From contig JAVGWX010000019.1 of the NCBI GenBank assembly GCA_036924085.1, forward strand, positions 21,180,293 to 21,244,292: a stretch of DNA of 64,000 bases, read 5' to 3'. This document shows, piece after piece, positions 1 through 9,738 of this stretch; the stretch's first letter is position 1; each line of letters opens with the position of its first letter. Made by a program: the position numbers and the translations under genes. The DNA comes from Ariolimax columbianus (taxonomy: Eukaryota; Mollusca; Gastropoda; Stylommatophora; Arionidae). Under the pieces are notes generated by a model, which saw only the letters and a list, made by a program, of their open reading frames with translations, was not told the origin of the DNA and made no database searches.

Positions 1-52
1 CGGCACATGAGGCCATGCGATCAGCACACAGTTATCCAGAGTCACCAGTGGG
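1..52. other. Non-repeat left flank of the macrosatellite
   Basis: These bases do not match the sequence that precedes the equivalent point in the other two copies (20862-20913 and 43625-43676). From GTACTGAG at 53 onward the match to 20914 and 43677 is continuous. The base before the match differs (G52 against C20913), so homology stops sharply. I recognise nothing in the 52 bases; one frame is open but resembles no known protein. It is either single-copy flank or a differently joined repeat. Confidence 0.7.
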
Positions 53-426
53 GTACTGAGTAAGCTAACAATGACGGCATAACTTAACTTAACATAACGT
101 TTTATATTAGTTTAGAAAACTCATCAGAGTCTGTAGACAACCAGTCCCATTTGCATTATCCTGCTCTAATAACTATGTACATACTATTTATTCTTAAATG
201 CATTAACTGTCTCTGCCTCCACTATTTCCTGGGGCAAAGCATTCCAAGCATTCACCACTGTCTGAATAATAAAAATGTCCTGTGTCCAATTTGGACCTTT
301 CGTTAGTTAATTTGTATATGTGCTATCATTTTCTCGTTGGTGGTGGTATTTTGAAAAATTTGTTATAGTCTACTTTAACTTTTCCTGTGATTATATTATC
401 AACTTAGATTAAGTCACGTCTAATTC

Positions 427-2330
427 TTGTCTTTTCTAGACACTAGCGGCCGGTTTTTTGAGTCTTTCCTCGTAACTGTAATTCTGGAATCCCACTATCA
501 GTTTTGGCGCTCTTATTTGTATCCTTTCCAGCATATTTATATCTCTTCTACGATAAGGACTCCACACCTGTACACAGTGTCCGATCTAGGTCTAACTAAT
601 GCTTTATACAGTTTGTCAATCACCTCATTACTCCTATGTTTAATATTTCTTTTTTTTTTATCATACCTATCGTTGCATTTGACTTATTCACTGCTACCTG
701 GACTTGCCTGTATGCTCTATTATTACCCCTATGTCCCTTTCGTTATCTATCATTCTAGTATTGTTCTCGCCCATTCTGTAATTTTGTTCCATATTGGATC
801 TACCCAAGTGGAAGATTGTACATTTATCTATATTAAACTCCATTTTCCATTTTACAGACGAGTCTGGAATTTTATCTAAATTCGACCTCAATATATCCAC
901 CTCTGCTATAGATGAGACACTCCTACATAGTTTTGTGTCGTCGGCTAATTTTTCAGTCATGGATCTTCTATCAATGTCCATCGTTTATATATATATCAAG
1001 AACAAAATCGGTCCCAAAACCGAGCTCTGTGGCACTCCACTTTTTACTTCACACCACTCAGAGTACTCCTTATTGATGCCAATCTATGTCTTCTTCCCGT
1101 TTACCAACTTTCAATCCATTCGGTAACCTACCCATCTATCCTATGTGATTTTAACTTTTTAAATAATCTTTGATGAGGTACTATATCAAAAGCCTTTGTA
1201 AAATCTAGATAAATAACATCCACTGGTTCTCCCTTATCTATGATTTTAGTAATCACCTCCATGCACTCCAATATATTTCTTAAGCACGGTCTCCCTCTAG
1301 TAAACCCATGCTGACTATTTCTGATTAGATTTAACCTGTCTAGATGCATTACAGTGTTTTCTTTAATTATTGACTCTAACAATTTACAGACTATGCTCGT
1401 TAAACTTACTTAATTAGCTGGATCTGATTTCTTTCCTCTTTTGAATAATGGAATCACTCCTGCATCTTTCCAATCTCTTGGAACAATCCATTTTGCAAGT
1501 GATTGAGAAAATAATATAGCCAATGGTTTTACTAGTTAGTCTATTCTTCAAATAGCATTGATGAATGGATACCGTCTTGATCTGTACATTTATCCACTTT
1601 TAATCCTTACAATCTTTTTTAGAACCATTTCCTCCGTAATACAGAATGATTTTAATCGCACTATATCCATTTGACATTTGAAAATATGTATAGGCTCTGG
1701 TATCTTGGAGGAGTCTTCTTTTGTATAGACTGTGCCAAAGTATCGATTTATGAGATTAGCTATCTCCCGATTTTCTCAGCTTATTGTCACTGTACTGTCT
1801 ATGAGAAAGCCTACCTTGTCTTTATGTCTTTGTTTATTTCTAACATTAGAAAAGAAGCTTTTATCATCAGTCTTGATCCTATTAGTAAGTTTTTTTCGAA
1901 GTCTATTTTTGCTGCTTTATTTATTTTCTGAGCTATGTTTTGCTTGTCCAAATATTTTAAATATATTTCTTTTGATTTACTTGCCTTTATATACTTTGTC
2001 CAGGCTTTATTTTTAGCTCTTATACATTTAGCTACAAATCTAGTAATCCACTTTTTATGATTGGTGTTTACCTCCATACATAGAACATATTCGACTTTTA
2101 GTTGTTCTAAAAGTGTTTTGAAAAACTCTCCCTCTTGTTCAACGTCTGTACCTTTGACAATATCTTTCCAGTTTATGTGGCCAGTCTGTATCTTTCATCT
2201 TCTGTACATCTGTCTTAGAGTAGTCGTATGCTCGCGAGTGTATATTTACATTTCTCCTTGCTATACGATCCCAAAGGATGATCTGATGGTCGCTTGAGCC
2301 AAACAGTTCCCCAAAGGATAAAGTTTTCAA
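427..2330 (-). pseudogene. CR1-like linker and reverse transcriptase domain, unit 1 copy, broken
   Basis: From the 5' side: GSSDHQIILWDRIARRN (2330-2240), the end of the endonuclease and linker; KCIRAKNKAWTKYIKA (about 2040-1990); the fingers VSLTSIVCKLLESIIKENT; motif A in YLDFTKAFDIVPHQRL (about 1200); motif B as SGVPQSSVLGPILFLIY (about 1060-1010); motif C as LADDTKL instead of the usual FADD (about 940); and KMEFNIDKCTIFHLGRSN after it. A stop precedes VSLTS in all three units. The C-terminal part (LERIQ-RAPKLI, YEERLK) continues to about 430. Several frames are needed to read it. Confidence 0.85.
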
Positions 2331-2439
2331 TCATATTTGTCTATGTAGCAAATATTAGGTCGAGTAAGTTTTTGCCTCTGGTAGCTTCCTCTACATGATA
2401 AATCAATACAATTATCACTTCACAAAAGGATTAAACTTT

Positions 2440-2935
2440 GCAAATGCTTATGCCATATCCAATTTTATTTCAGGAAAATTGAAATGCCCCATTAAAAATA
2501 ATTTCCCAGCACTAGTCTTTTTTATGTTACTAATTAGATCATCATCTTCTTCTTTTGTACTTGAAGAAAATCTGTAGTGTTCTCCAACTATTGTTTTTTT
2601 CCCGCTATTATCTTCTACTCCCCATACACTTTAATGTTTGTTGTCAGATGATAGATCATCTTGTAAAGTTATATTTACTCTATTTGCACAGTATAATAAA
2701 ACGCCCCCTTCACTAGCCTTGTACCTAACTACTCAATCCTTCCTTAACATTGCATATCCCTCTATTTCAAGTTCCCTATCCGCAATGCCCTCATGTGTCC
2801 ATGATTCTGTTAATCCTATTAAATCTGACTTTTTTTCCTCTATATACATTTCCAATTCCTCACGTTTATTTACTTTGCTTCTAACATTTGCATAAAATAT
2901 TGTAAGTACTGTGTTGTTGTTTTTCCCGTTTCTGA
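2440..2935 (-). pseudogene. CR1-like AP endonuclease domain, unit 1 copy, broken
   Basis: Frames on the minus strand give YANVRSKVNKREELEMY near the start, then KSDLIGLTESW, ADRELEIEGYAMLRKDW and GGVLLYCANRVNITLQ. This is the exonuclease-endonuclease-phosphatase fold that nicks target DNA for target-primed reverse transcription. The expected GDFN motif reads GHFNFPEIK here and in both other units, replacing an aspartate that in the APE family takes part in catalysis. Frameshifts separate the pieces; unit 1 also has a single-base change destroying the frame near 2633. Family membership is confident; the limits are approximate. Confidence 0.8.
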
Positions 2936-3059
2936 ATTCGATTTGTTAGTTGAATTACTGACACATCGTTTCCACTGCCACTCATTCCTGAACATTGTAA
3001 CGATCGTTCCATTCGCTGTTTCTTTATGTTTGTAGTACCACCTCTCCGTCCCCTAGGGT

Positions 3060-3830
3060 GTGTAGATTGTCATGTCTTGTGTCCACTGTGTGGGGGGCAT
3101 CACCAACGGTATTAAACATCGGCCCTCGCATTGGACATTTCTGATGCAGAACACGTCTCGCCTGAATGGAACGAGTCAGCTCACACGAGACTCGTCCATG
3201 TGACAGTACATCAGGCATGTCCCATTGTTACAGGATGCCTTAAGCCAACACTAAAGCGATAAGTTGATGTAATCGCTGACATCGCACAACCAGAAATCAG
3301 GAGATGCTATGCGAAATAGAAAAGCAGTCCTGTGATCAGAGACACAACCCCCCCACCCCTTTTCTAAATAATCCAGAAGAGGAGCGACTGAAATTAAGGA
3401 GCAGTTTACTTCACAGTGTACAGTTTACAGACCTGGAGCCTGAGAAAAACCGCACCGTAATATGGCGTCAAAGATATGGAGAGGAATGGATGGAGATCAA
3501 AGAAGAACTGACGGAGTATAATATGTCATTCCCTGTGTGGAAATCTCTGAACAAACTACGAAAAGAAGTATCCAGGTGCAGATCGAACTTGAACAAATAG
3601 GGACATGCGGACGACGATGTATACCAACGGAGAACCATCCACAACCCCAGCATCTGTATAACTGTATAACACACATATAACTGTCCAAAAATGAAAATGC
3701 AAGAACCATGTATTTTTTTCCGGTCTCATGACAGCCAATTAAAACGCTTCCAATGCAGTTGTTTTCTGACCCAATACTTTGGGAAGTTGTTGGACACGAA
3801 AAGTAAGACACGGAAAGTAAGTAAGTAAGA
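3060..3830 (+). pseudogene. C-terminal end of plus-strand host LINE pol, unit 1 copy
   Basis: Plus-strand frames read AEHVSPEWNESAHTRL, then CPIVTGCLKPTLKR, then DIAQPEIRRCYAK (to about 3315), and further on VWKSLNKLRKEVSRCRSNLNK (3520-3595). These match the order of the post-RT region of one LINE class: the post-thumb segment with a TG-LKPTP motif, the APPEIRR segment, and a final LNR-RTG-GRC--NL-KWG motif before a zinc-knuckle-like end. Unit 1 has a stop after LNK where units 2 and 3 read KWGHADDD. The 3' UTR probably ends in the AAGTAAGTAAG tail at 3813-3830. The matching RT segment lies at the end of each unit (20781-20924), so the CR1 element is nested inside this one. Confidence 0.65.
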
Positions 3831-4156
3831 GTTTGAGAGAAAGCTCAAGAATATATTCGTCTTCTTCTGCGTTCATCCTCAGATCAAGGTTCTGGTTTCT
3901 CTTACAAAGGGCACCGTTGTGTGTAAGGCTGTTTCATCTCCATACAGTTTTTGTTTAATATCTGTTTCACGAGACCAGTATTGTTCTCTCTTTTCCTGCG
4001 TGATCGTGCAGCTTACCAGGATGTGTTCCACAGTCATGATATGTTCCCCACATGGCCAAATGTCATCTGTCCCAATCCTGATTTTGGTCTAAATATGATC
4101 CTTGAGTCTGCTATGCCCAGTTCCTAGTCTGAAGATGATGACTTGCTCTTCTCTAG

Positions 4157-4773
4157 TTAAGTTATAGTAGCTGTCTTCTTTTCGGAAGTTGGGTGTTGAT
4201 CAGCCCATTTTACCCTTAAGTTAAACATGGTCGTGGCATCATTACACGTGATGCTCAGGTCTGTTTGTGCGGATGCTCCTCCACTCTTTGCTAGTTTGTC
4301 TGCTGCTTCATTGCTTTCAATAATGCATTCGGATGGGATCCACTGTTTGACCAATCTTAGTTGTTCTTCTGAGAGCTGTCAGGGAGAACATTATGCTCGA
4401 GATCTTCATATTTGTGTTTTTTTAGTGCTGCTATTACTGACGCGGCAACAGTCAGGAATACAATGTTTTCTTGTTGGATATCTGTATTTTGGATGACAAA
4501 GTCAGCTGCGGCCTTCAGTGCCTCAGCTTCTGCACGGAAATTATTGGAATATGTTCCCGATGTTAATATTCGTGTTTTTTCTTCTCCATTCCTTAGTCTG
4601 TAACAGACCCCTCCACCTCCATTAGATGTGGCTTTGTTAGATGAGCCATCTGTATATACGTGTGTCCATGTTTCTGGTGGGTATACTCTAATAAGATATT
4701 CCTCTGTGATAAATGTCCTTTCTGAATCTGTCTGAGTTTCCTTTTTCCCTATTCCCTCTATGATTTCTACCAT
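4157..4773 (-). pseudogene. I-group RNase H domain, C1 unit 1 copy, frameshifted
   Basis: The frame 4773-4357 contains THVYTDGSSNKATSNGGGG (first catalytic Asp in YTDGS) and FRAEAEALKAAADF (catalytic Glu). The third acidic position reads FLTVAASVIAAL; unit 3 keeps FLTDAAS at the same place. A frameshift near 4357 moves to the second frame (4354-4157) with VKQWIPSECIIESNEAADKL, where NEAAD holds the last catalytic Asp. The usual SHC histidine is replaced by SEC. RNase H would remove the RNA template during reverse transcription; this copy cannot. Confidence 0.85.
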
Positions 4774-4789
4774 CTTTGGTCTGCTCTTG

Positions 4790-5588
4790 CCAAGTTCTTT
4801 TGTTTTTTATATGAAATGGTTTATCTTTAATCTCCCTCTTTCCATGCGATTTATCTGGTCATGTATTGGGTGATCAGGGATTCGTTTGAACTTCTTCCCC
4901 TGTTGGAATGTTTTTTGGTCTCTGCGCGTCTCCAAACTTTCGAATCGTGTGATGTTTTCCATTGCTAATATTGGTGTTGTTCTCATAGCTCCAGTGATGA
5001 TACGTATAACTTGATTTTGGGTTGTATTTATTTTGTGAAAGTTATTCTTTGTTTCTGTGGACCATGCTGCTATCTAGTATTCTAGCACTGGTCTCACATA
5101 ACCTATGTACAGTTTCTTTAGGGTGCCCGTGTCCGCTCCCCATGTTAAGCCTGATATCTCCCTCATTATCGCCATTCTGTTCTAAGCTTTCTTGGTGCCT
5201 ATCAAGGAGTAGAGTCTGGCCATTTACTTTCAGGATTACTTCTTGTGGCTTGGGAGATAGAGAGAAGAGTGTGTACGTGGTTTTAGATTCGTTTGTAGCG
5301 ATTTGCATATTTTGTGTCCATATCTCTATATTATTTAGTGCCTCCTGCATTTCGTTTCTAACTACAGGTGTAGACTCTTCGGATGTCCACAGTGCCAAAT
5401 CATCTGCATATAATGCACTGTGTACTCTTTTAGGGATTTCTGAGATTATATCATTGATATATATATATATGAGGGACAGCATGGGTGAGAGTATTCCACC
5501 TTGTGGGACTCCTTGTTACATTTTCATCTTTTTGTTGAGTTGTCCTTTGAGTTGCACTCTTGCTGTCCTGTTATCTAGATAATCACTG
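4790..5588 (-). pseudogene. I-group reverse transcriptase palm and thumb, C1 unit 1 copy
   Basis: The 146-residue frame 5482-5042 begins LSLIYIYINDIISEIPKRV and carries the catalytic motif C as YADDLALWTSEE, followed by a region ending in NGQTLLLDRHQ, the palm-thumb connection. A dinucleotide AT run at 5456-5470 disrupts the frame just before the palm. GVPQG-type motif B is recognisable only as VPQGGILSP upstream near 5510. RT motif A and the N-terminal half are absent, so this is a 5'-truncated dead copy. Confidence 0.8.
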
Positions 5589-5590
5589 AT

Positions 5591-5632
5591 CCTTCTTCTT
5601 CTTCTTCTTCTTACGCTGTCAGACTTCAACCT
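5591..5632 (-). mobile_element. Micro 3' end of an I-group LINE, unit 1 copy
   Basis: A (CTT)n run followed by ACGCTGTCAGAC, the reverse complement of the terminus seen at LINE B (GTCTGACAGCGTAAGAAG). Only about 40 bp are present before CR1 fragment sequence begins. It is placed exactly between the truncated 5' end of C1 and the CR1 fragment. Confidence 0.65.
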
Positions 5633-6012
5633 TATAAACCTGTATTAAGTCACCACGAATTCTTCTCTCTTCTAGACACTGTAGGCCGGTTTTTCCTCAT
5701 AACTGTAATTCTGGAATCCCACTATCAGCGTTGTCAACCTAGGTCTAACTAATGCTTTTTAAAGTTTGACTATCACTTCCTTGCTCCTATGTTTAATATT
5801 TCTTGTTATCATACCTAACATTGCATTTGCCTTTTTCACTGCTACCTGAACTTTCTCACGCACCTTACCTGTATGATCTAGTATAACTTCTAATATTGTT
5901 CTCTCCCATTCTGTAATTATGTTTCATATTGGATCTACCCATGTGGCTGACTGTACATTTATCTACATTAAACTCCATTTGCGAGCTTACAAACCACTTA
6001 ATATCAATCAAA
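5633..6012 (-). mobile_element. CR1-like RT C-terminal fragment, unit 1 copy, internally deleted
   Basis: Diverged copy of the region at about 400-980. Minus-strand reading gives MEFNVDKCTVSHMGRSN and downstream KKANAMLGMI-type sequence. Compared with units 2 and 3 it lacks about 76 bp after GCGTTGTC (near 5729) and about 25 bp near 5893, the latter between direct TTCTAA repeats. It is a relic with no catalytic motif. Confidence 0.8.
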
Positions 6013-6052
6013 ATTGATTAGTAAACAACATCTTGTCTCGAAAGCTAAAATA

Positions 6053-6715
6053 GTTTCTTCTGCTTCTTCGTTCGTCTTCAGACCTCAACTTCAATGATTT
6101 TAACGAAGGCAGCAATCGACTCAAGGCTTTGTAGGCTTCCGTACAGCTTCTCGTGGAAGGACACTGGCTGTTGCCAATTGTTACTTCTTTTGTCTGTATA
6201 CAGCGGACAGGACTGCAAAATATATTATGCCTTCATTGGAGCTGTGACGCAGGCACAAATGTCTGTAGTGCCAATCTTGAACTTGTTGTACAGATGGCAT
6301 CTGAGTCTGTTGTGACCTGTGCGTAGCCGGAACATGATCACCTGGTCTCGCCTGGAGAGTTGATGGTAGACATCATTTTCTATGTGGCCAGGGTGATCCT
6401 ATTTTCCATTTCGCACAGTACGTTGTCCTGATGAATGCTTTAGTTTCATTGTATGTGATTTCTGTATCACTCTGCTGCAGCATTCCTCGCTCTTTGGCGA
6501 GCCTGTCCGCCTCCCCGTTGCCTGAAATGTCGCAGTGGGCTGGTATCCATTGGACTGCTTTTTTTTTTGAAGCACTGGGAAATGCGTTCGAGTGAGTCTG
6601 CCAAAGCACCGAGTTTATTTTCATTTTAGCTCTTGAGGGCCATTACATTGCTAGGGCGTCTGTGAAAATGACCACTTGCTTTGCTGTAAAATAGTTTGAC
6701 CACATCAAACGCCAT
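6053..6715 (-). pseudogene. I-group LINE fragment C2 (RNase H and C-terminus), unit 1 copy
   Basis: Minus-strand order is VVIFTDALAM (6680-6640; the third RNase H acidic residue in TDA), VQWIPAHCDISGNGEADRL (6570-6510; intact HC and GEAD), then YNETKAFIRTTYCAKWK, FRLRTGHNRLRCHLYNKFK, LQSCPLYTD and KLYGSLQSLES. The 3' end is GAAGAAG-tailed at 6053-6066 with a terminus related to GTCTGAAGACGAACGAAG. A TAA stop at 6225-6227 after PMKA is shared with unit 2 and absent in unit 3. Confidence 0.8.
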
Positions 6716-6975
6716 ACTGACGTAGAAAGAACGATACAGGTGGGTTTGGTGCTTGGAAAGCGGGACTGAAGCAGACCGAGGAAAAGACTGACACAAGACA
6801 TCACGGAAGTCCTGACGATGACAACGATAGAGGCGGGACTTCTGACTAGAGATCGAGTTACAGATCGGCTGTTGTGAAAGTGATTTTCTACAAATGACAT
6901 GCAACATTATGATGATGATGAAGATGATGATAATAATGATGATAATAATGATGATAATGATGATAATGATGAAAG
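6716..6975 (+). mobile_element. RTE-like LINE C-terminal tail with GAT microsatellite, unit 1 copy
   Basis: The plus strand reads RPRKRLTQDITEVLTMTT, then IEAGLLTRDRVTDRLL and a stop; unit 3 has RPRKRW at the start. A GRPRKRW-DDI segment, followed about 25 residues later by an R-DR motif, is typical of the end of many LINE pol proteins. It is followed by a GAT/GATAAT run (6908-6974), the kind of 3' simple repeat that RTE-type elements carry. A stop (GKRD*S) lies before the conserved part. Assignment to RTE rather than another clade is inference. Confidence 0.5.
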
Positions 6976-9261
6976 TGAGCTATTTTTCGTGCTATGTAAT
7001 AATGCTTGTTGTATTAAACAATAATATATGTGACTTTATTGTTGACGTAGATCTAGCAAATACTATTTTCATTTATAAACATCATTGCATAATTTCAGAA
7101 GTGCCGGTTATGCTAGCAATCAGCTAGAGGTTAGTGATATTTAAGATAATATATGTGGGTAACTGAGACGCTAGTCCGGTCAAGCATATTGTCCAGGACG
7201 TTGCGTCAGGGTCAATCACAATGGTGTTCGTCCATCACGAACTTTTACTTTTTGCACCTACCCAGTCCATCCAGTCGAGTATTCTGTAAATCCGCGTTGT
7301 GGATGGGTGGGAAGATGGCTGACGAGTCCGATTGGGGAACTGCATATTCGCAGTCAGTAAAAGCAGAGAAAGTTTGCTTCGCGAGACGGTGATCATGATT
7401 GTCAGCAAATCCATGTACCTCACCCGCTTTATTGCTCAGCAAGGTCTCCCGCAACTGACGCAGCTTTTTGACTGTAGTTTAGCTTGTCAGCGGACCTACG
7501 CTCTCTACTCGCCCGTCGTCATAGGACTCGACTGTGTTAGTACTGGATACATGAAAAGAGAATGACTTGCGCGATGAATTTCCTTTAAGTGAGAAAGGGT
7601 TGCGCAGTTTGTCGACCTCACTCTCTCGCTCGAGTCCAACTTTTAACCAGTGGCAAGACAAGTCAGTACGACTGGATATGAGCTCGGGTGCAGTGGATGA
7701 CCACGGCTGCTCAAGTGCCTGGCCGTGTTCTGTTCGATCCACACCGATCAGCACATTTGCTGTCAGGGTAGTGTGACGACGAGTTGCCTGCTTAGCTGGC
7801 TAGGCTTGAGCAGGGCAGGGCATTTCTAAAAAAAAGCTTTCACTTTTCTTGGCTTTCTACTTTTTCTTTGACCACCTCTCCTGCCCCTTTTCTTTCCGTA
7901 CGTTTGTTTGGGTCTCTCAATCACAAGGACTCCGAGGTAGGCAAAACGTCTTGTCACCTCCAGTGGTAACCAGCACGCCTATACAACTCCGGTCTAAGTG
8001 TCATCAAGGTGCCTCTAGAGTACGTGTGCATTTTTGCTGCACGGCCTAGCGATTTTGGGCTCACGCGTTGTTGGAAATAGGAGACGATAGGTTTAGAGCT
8101 CGACCACAACTAGAATACGGCAAGACATAAGTCAAGGCGACTGGGGTAACTCAGGATGCATGCCAACCTTCAAGACCAGGTGTCGCTTGAAACTTGCGGG
8201 ATTCGATCGGCTACCGTTTCCGTTCATCGCGTTGATGCTTCAACTCCTGTGATTAAACGACGGATTGACAGTAACCACCTCAGATCTGATGTCACTGTTC
8301 GTGTCTACATTTCTGAAGTACAGAGGGTGCAGCATCAAGGGAGAATTCTTCTGTTTTTTTCCCTCTTTACACCTTTAGAAATCACCAATTACATTTGTCA
8401 GCTTCAGATATCAGGGTCTGGCCTACTTACTGACGTACCTAAAGCTAACCAAGTTCTCAAAAAATGACTGCTGAAGTCGGATGTATCGGAACGAAATATC
8501 CCAGTCAAGCTATAAACTACGACAAAACGCATTCCGTTCTCTGGACAACATTTTGCTACTTAAGCCCTATCAGGGCTTGGTGGTGCAAGATTGAGAACAA
8601 ACGACCCTAGGCCAGCAAGCCATATAATAAAAAAAAACAGAATTCAATACTGGAGAGAACACTAAAAAGCTATATTTCTTTTTTTTGCCTCGTTTACCTT
8701 GGTTCCTAAGACGCAGCATATTGTTCTGTGTTTTGCACTTTACAGCCTGGTTAAACCATATTCAGCACGAAATGTAATAGGTGTACGACCCTGTCAGATC
8801 AGGAATCTGAACACAGACATGTTTTGTTTGTGAGCCATCGAAACTTCGCAACCACGTATGAACACTTCTATAAAAGCCTAATACATGCAATTCAAATTCA
8901 TATCTTTTCTATCGTTATCGCTGCTTGTTTCAAATCTATCAATAACATGACCTCCCATAGTGTATTCGGGGTCCCTTACTGAGAATGGTAGAATATAACC
9001 GCCACAGAATACTGTCACAGTAGGTCAAGGGCAAACAATCTTAAGGTGAGCGATGTATGTATTTCTCCTGAGTGGCCAAAACATTCATTGCATGTTGAAC
9101 GCGAGGACTAAGAGTTGTCCATGGATTTGGCAATCTCAAAAAGTACAAATTATCGCTACCGTACTGCAAATAACTAGAAAAAGTCTTTCCTAAAAGCTGG
9201 TTATGGTAAGTCAAATACAAAGCTGGACCTGTGCTTCAACAAAAAGAGATGAGTGATCTTG
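6976..9261. other. Unassigned block, unit 1 (about 2.3 kb)
   Basis: No catalytic motif, no convincing long frame and no simple repeat. The stretch 7150-8100 is richer in G+C than its surroundings; 8600-9260 is AT-rich. All three units keep it with only point changes and small indels, the same as the transposon parts, so there is no sign of special constraint. A minus-strand basic motif is annotated separately (7825-8110). Confidence 0.6.
7825..8110 (-). pseudogene. Possible LINE ORF2 leader with basic RGRRGG motif, unit 1 copy, frameshifted
   Basis: In units 2 and 3 this minus-strand segment is open and reads LPLEVTRRLAYLGVL followed by KKRGRRGGQRKSRKPRKGK. A short helical segment followed by a basic RGRRGG patch precedes the endonuclease in some LINE ORF2 proteins. 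Unit 1 has one base fewer near 7971, which breaks the frame. No endonuclease motif follows, so the link to a LINE is weak. Confidence 0.3.
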
Positions 9262-9526
9262 ATTTAACTTAACTTAACGTCCAAATACTGGTTTAGAAGA
9301 CTGCAGAGTCTGTACGCAAACAGTTTCATTTACATGTCATTGCTCAATAAGCTATGCGCATCCAATTTATTCTTAAATACATTAACTGCCCCTGCTTCCA
9401 TCACTTCCTGTGGAAATGCATTCCAAGCATTCACCACTCTGTCACCACTCTATGACTAAAGAAATATTTCCTAATATCCAATCTTGACATTTCTTTAGTT
9501 AATTTAAAGCTATGCCTTCTTGTTCT
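9262..9526 (-). mobile_element. CR1-like LINE 3' end fragment, unit 1 copy
   Basis: Homologous to 79-330 of the large CR1 element: the shared order is the TTAACTTAACTTAACG tail, GTTTAGAA, CAGAGTCTGTA-ACAA, TTATTCTTAAAT-CATTAAC, and GCATTCCAAGCATTCACCAC. Divergence is considerable, so it is an independent, strongly 5'-truncated insertion of the same family in the same orientation. Confidence 0.8.
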
Positions 9527-9738
9527 TATTTGATTGATTGAACTCCATGCATGTATTGAAAGGCGTGACTAAAGAGAGTTGTGCATGAGGATAGCAACCT
9601 CATCATGCAAGTAAACTGTTACATAAACTCCTACAGCAAGATCATGCAAAGCTTTTTGATGAAGTCATCTTGATGGAGGTTGACTGTACTTGTACTGATG
9701 TGCTTCGTCTGGCAAGAAAAATGTCAAGATAAGAGATC
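9527..9738. other. Unassigned spacer, unit 1
   Basis: About 210 bp between a CR1 3' end and an I-group 3' end. It contains repeated ATCATGCAA words but no recognisable gene or element. Confidence 0.5.

Larger units (their letters stand above)
79..3020 (-). mobile_element. CR1-like non-LTR retrotransposon, unit 1 copy, nearly full length, dead
   Basis: Read on the minus strand the order is AP-type endonuclease (about 2935-2440), linker and RT N-terminus (2330-1390), RT palm (1382-690), C-terminal region and 3' UTR to about 79. The 3' end carries short TTAAG repeats (CTTAACTTAAC on the plus strand at 84-94), as expected for the simple-repeat tails of the CR1 group. The same 3' end recurs at 9262. 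The 5' limit near 3020 is approximate. Frameshifts, a stop just before VSLTS, and damaged catalytic residues make it inactive. It sits inside a plus-strand LINE whose RT and C-terminal parts lie on either side. Confidence 0.85.
3859..5588 (-). mobile_element. I-group LINE fragment C1, unit 1 copy, 5' truncated
   Basis: Minus-strand order is RT palm (5482-5042), post-RT region, RNase H (4773-4157), C-terminal end, then a 3' terminus whose tail is GAAGAAG (CTTCTTC on the plus strand at 3861-3867). Non-LTR elements with RNase H after RT belong to the I group (I, Nimb, Ingi and relatives). The 5' end is cut inside the RT and abuts the CTT tail of the next fragment at 5591. A shared terminal sequence type links it to fragments C2, D, E, A and B. 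Confidence 0.8.

Noticed and set aside
84..94. CTTAACTTAAC as a telomere-like repeat
   Set aside because: It is the TTAAG tail of the CR1-like element, found again at the 3' end fragment at 9262.
427..879. 150-codon plus-strand open frame, also at 21288-21740
   Set aside because: It lies antisense to CR1 RT sequence, has no known motif and shrinks to 116 codons in unit 3; it is a by-product of the minus-strand coding bias.
3024..3218. 64-codon minus-strand frame present in all units
   Set aside because: The opposite strand reads as host LINE pol (SAHTRL, TGCLKPT), which explains the conservation.
5022..5582. 186-codon plus-strand open frame rich in Ser, Leu and Cys
   Set aside because: Antisense of the C1 RT palm; not kept in unit 2 or 3, and composition is typical of a reverse-strand shadow.
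8156..8467. 103-codon plus-strand frame in unit 1
   Set aside because: Broken by a stop in unit 2 and reduced to 72 codons in unit 3; no motif.
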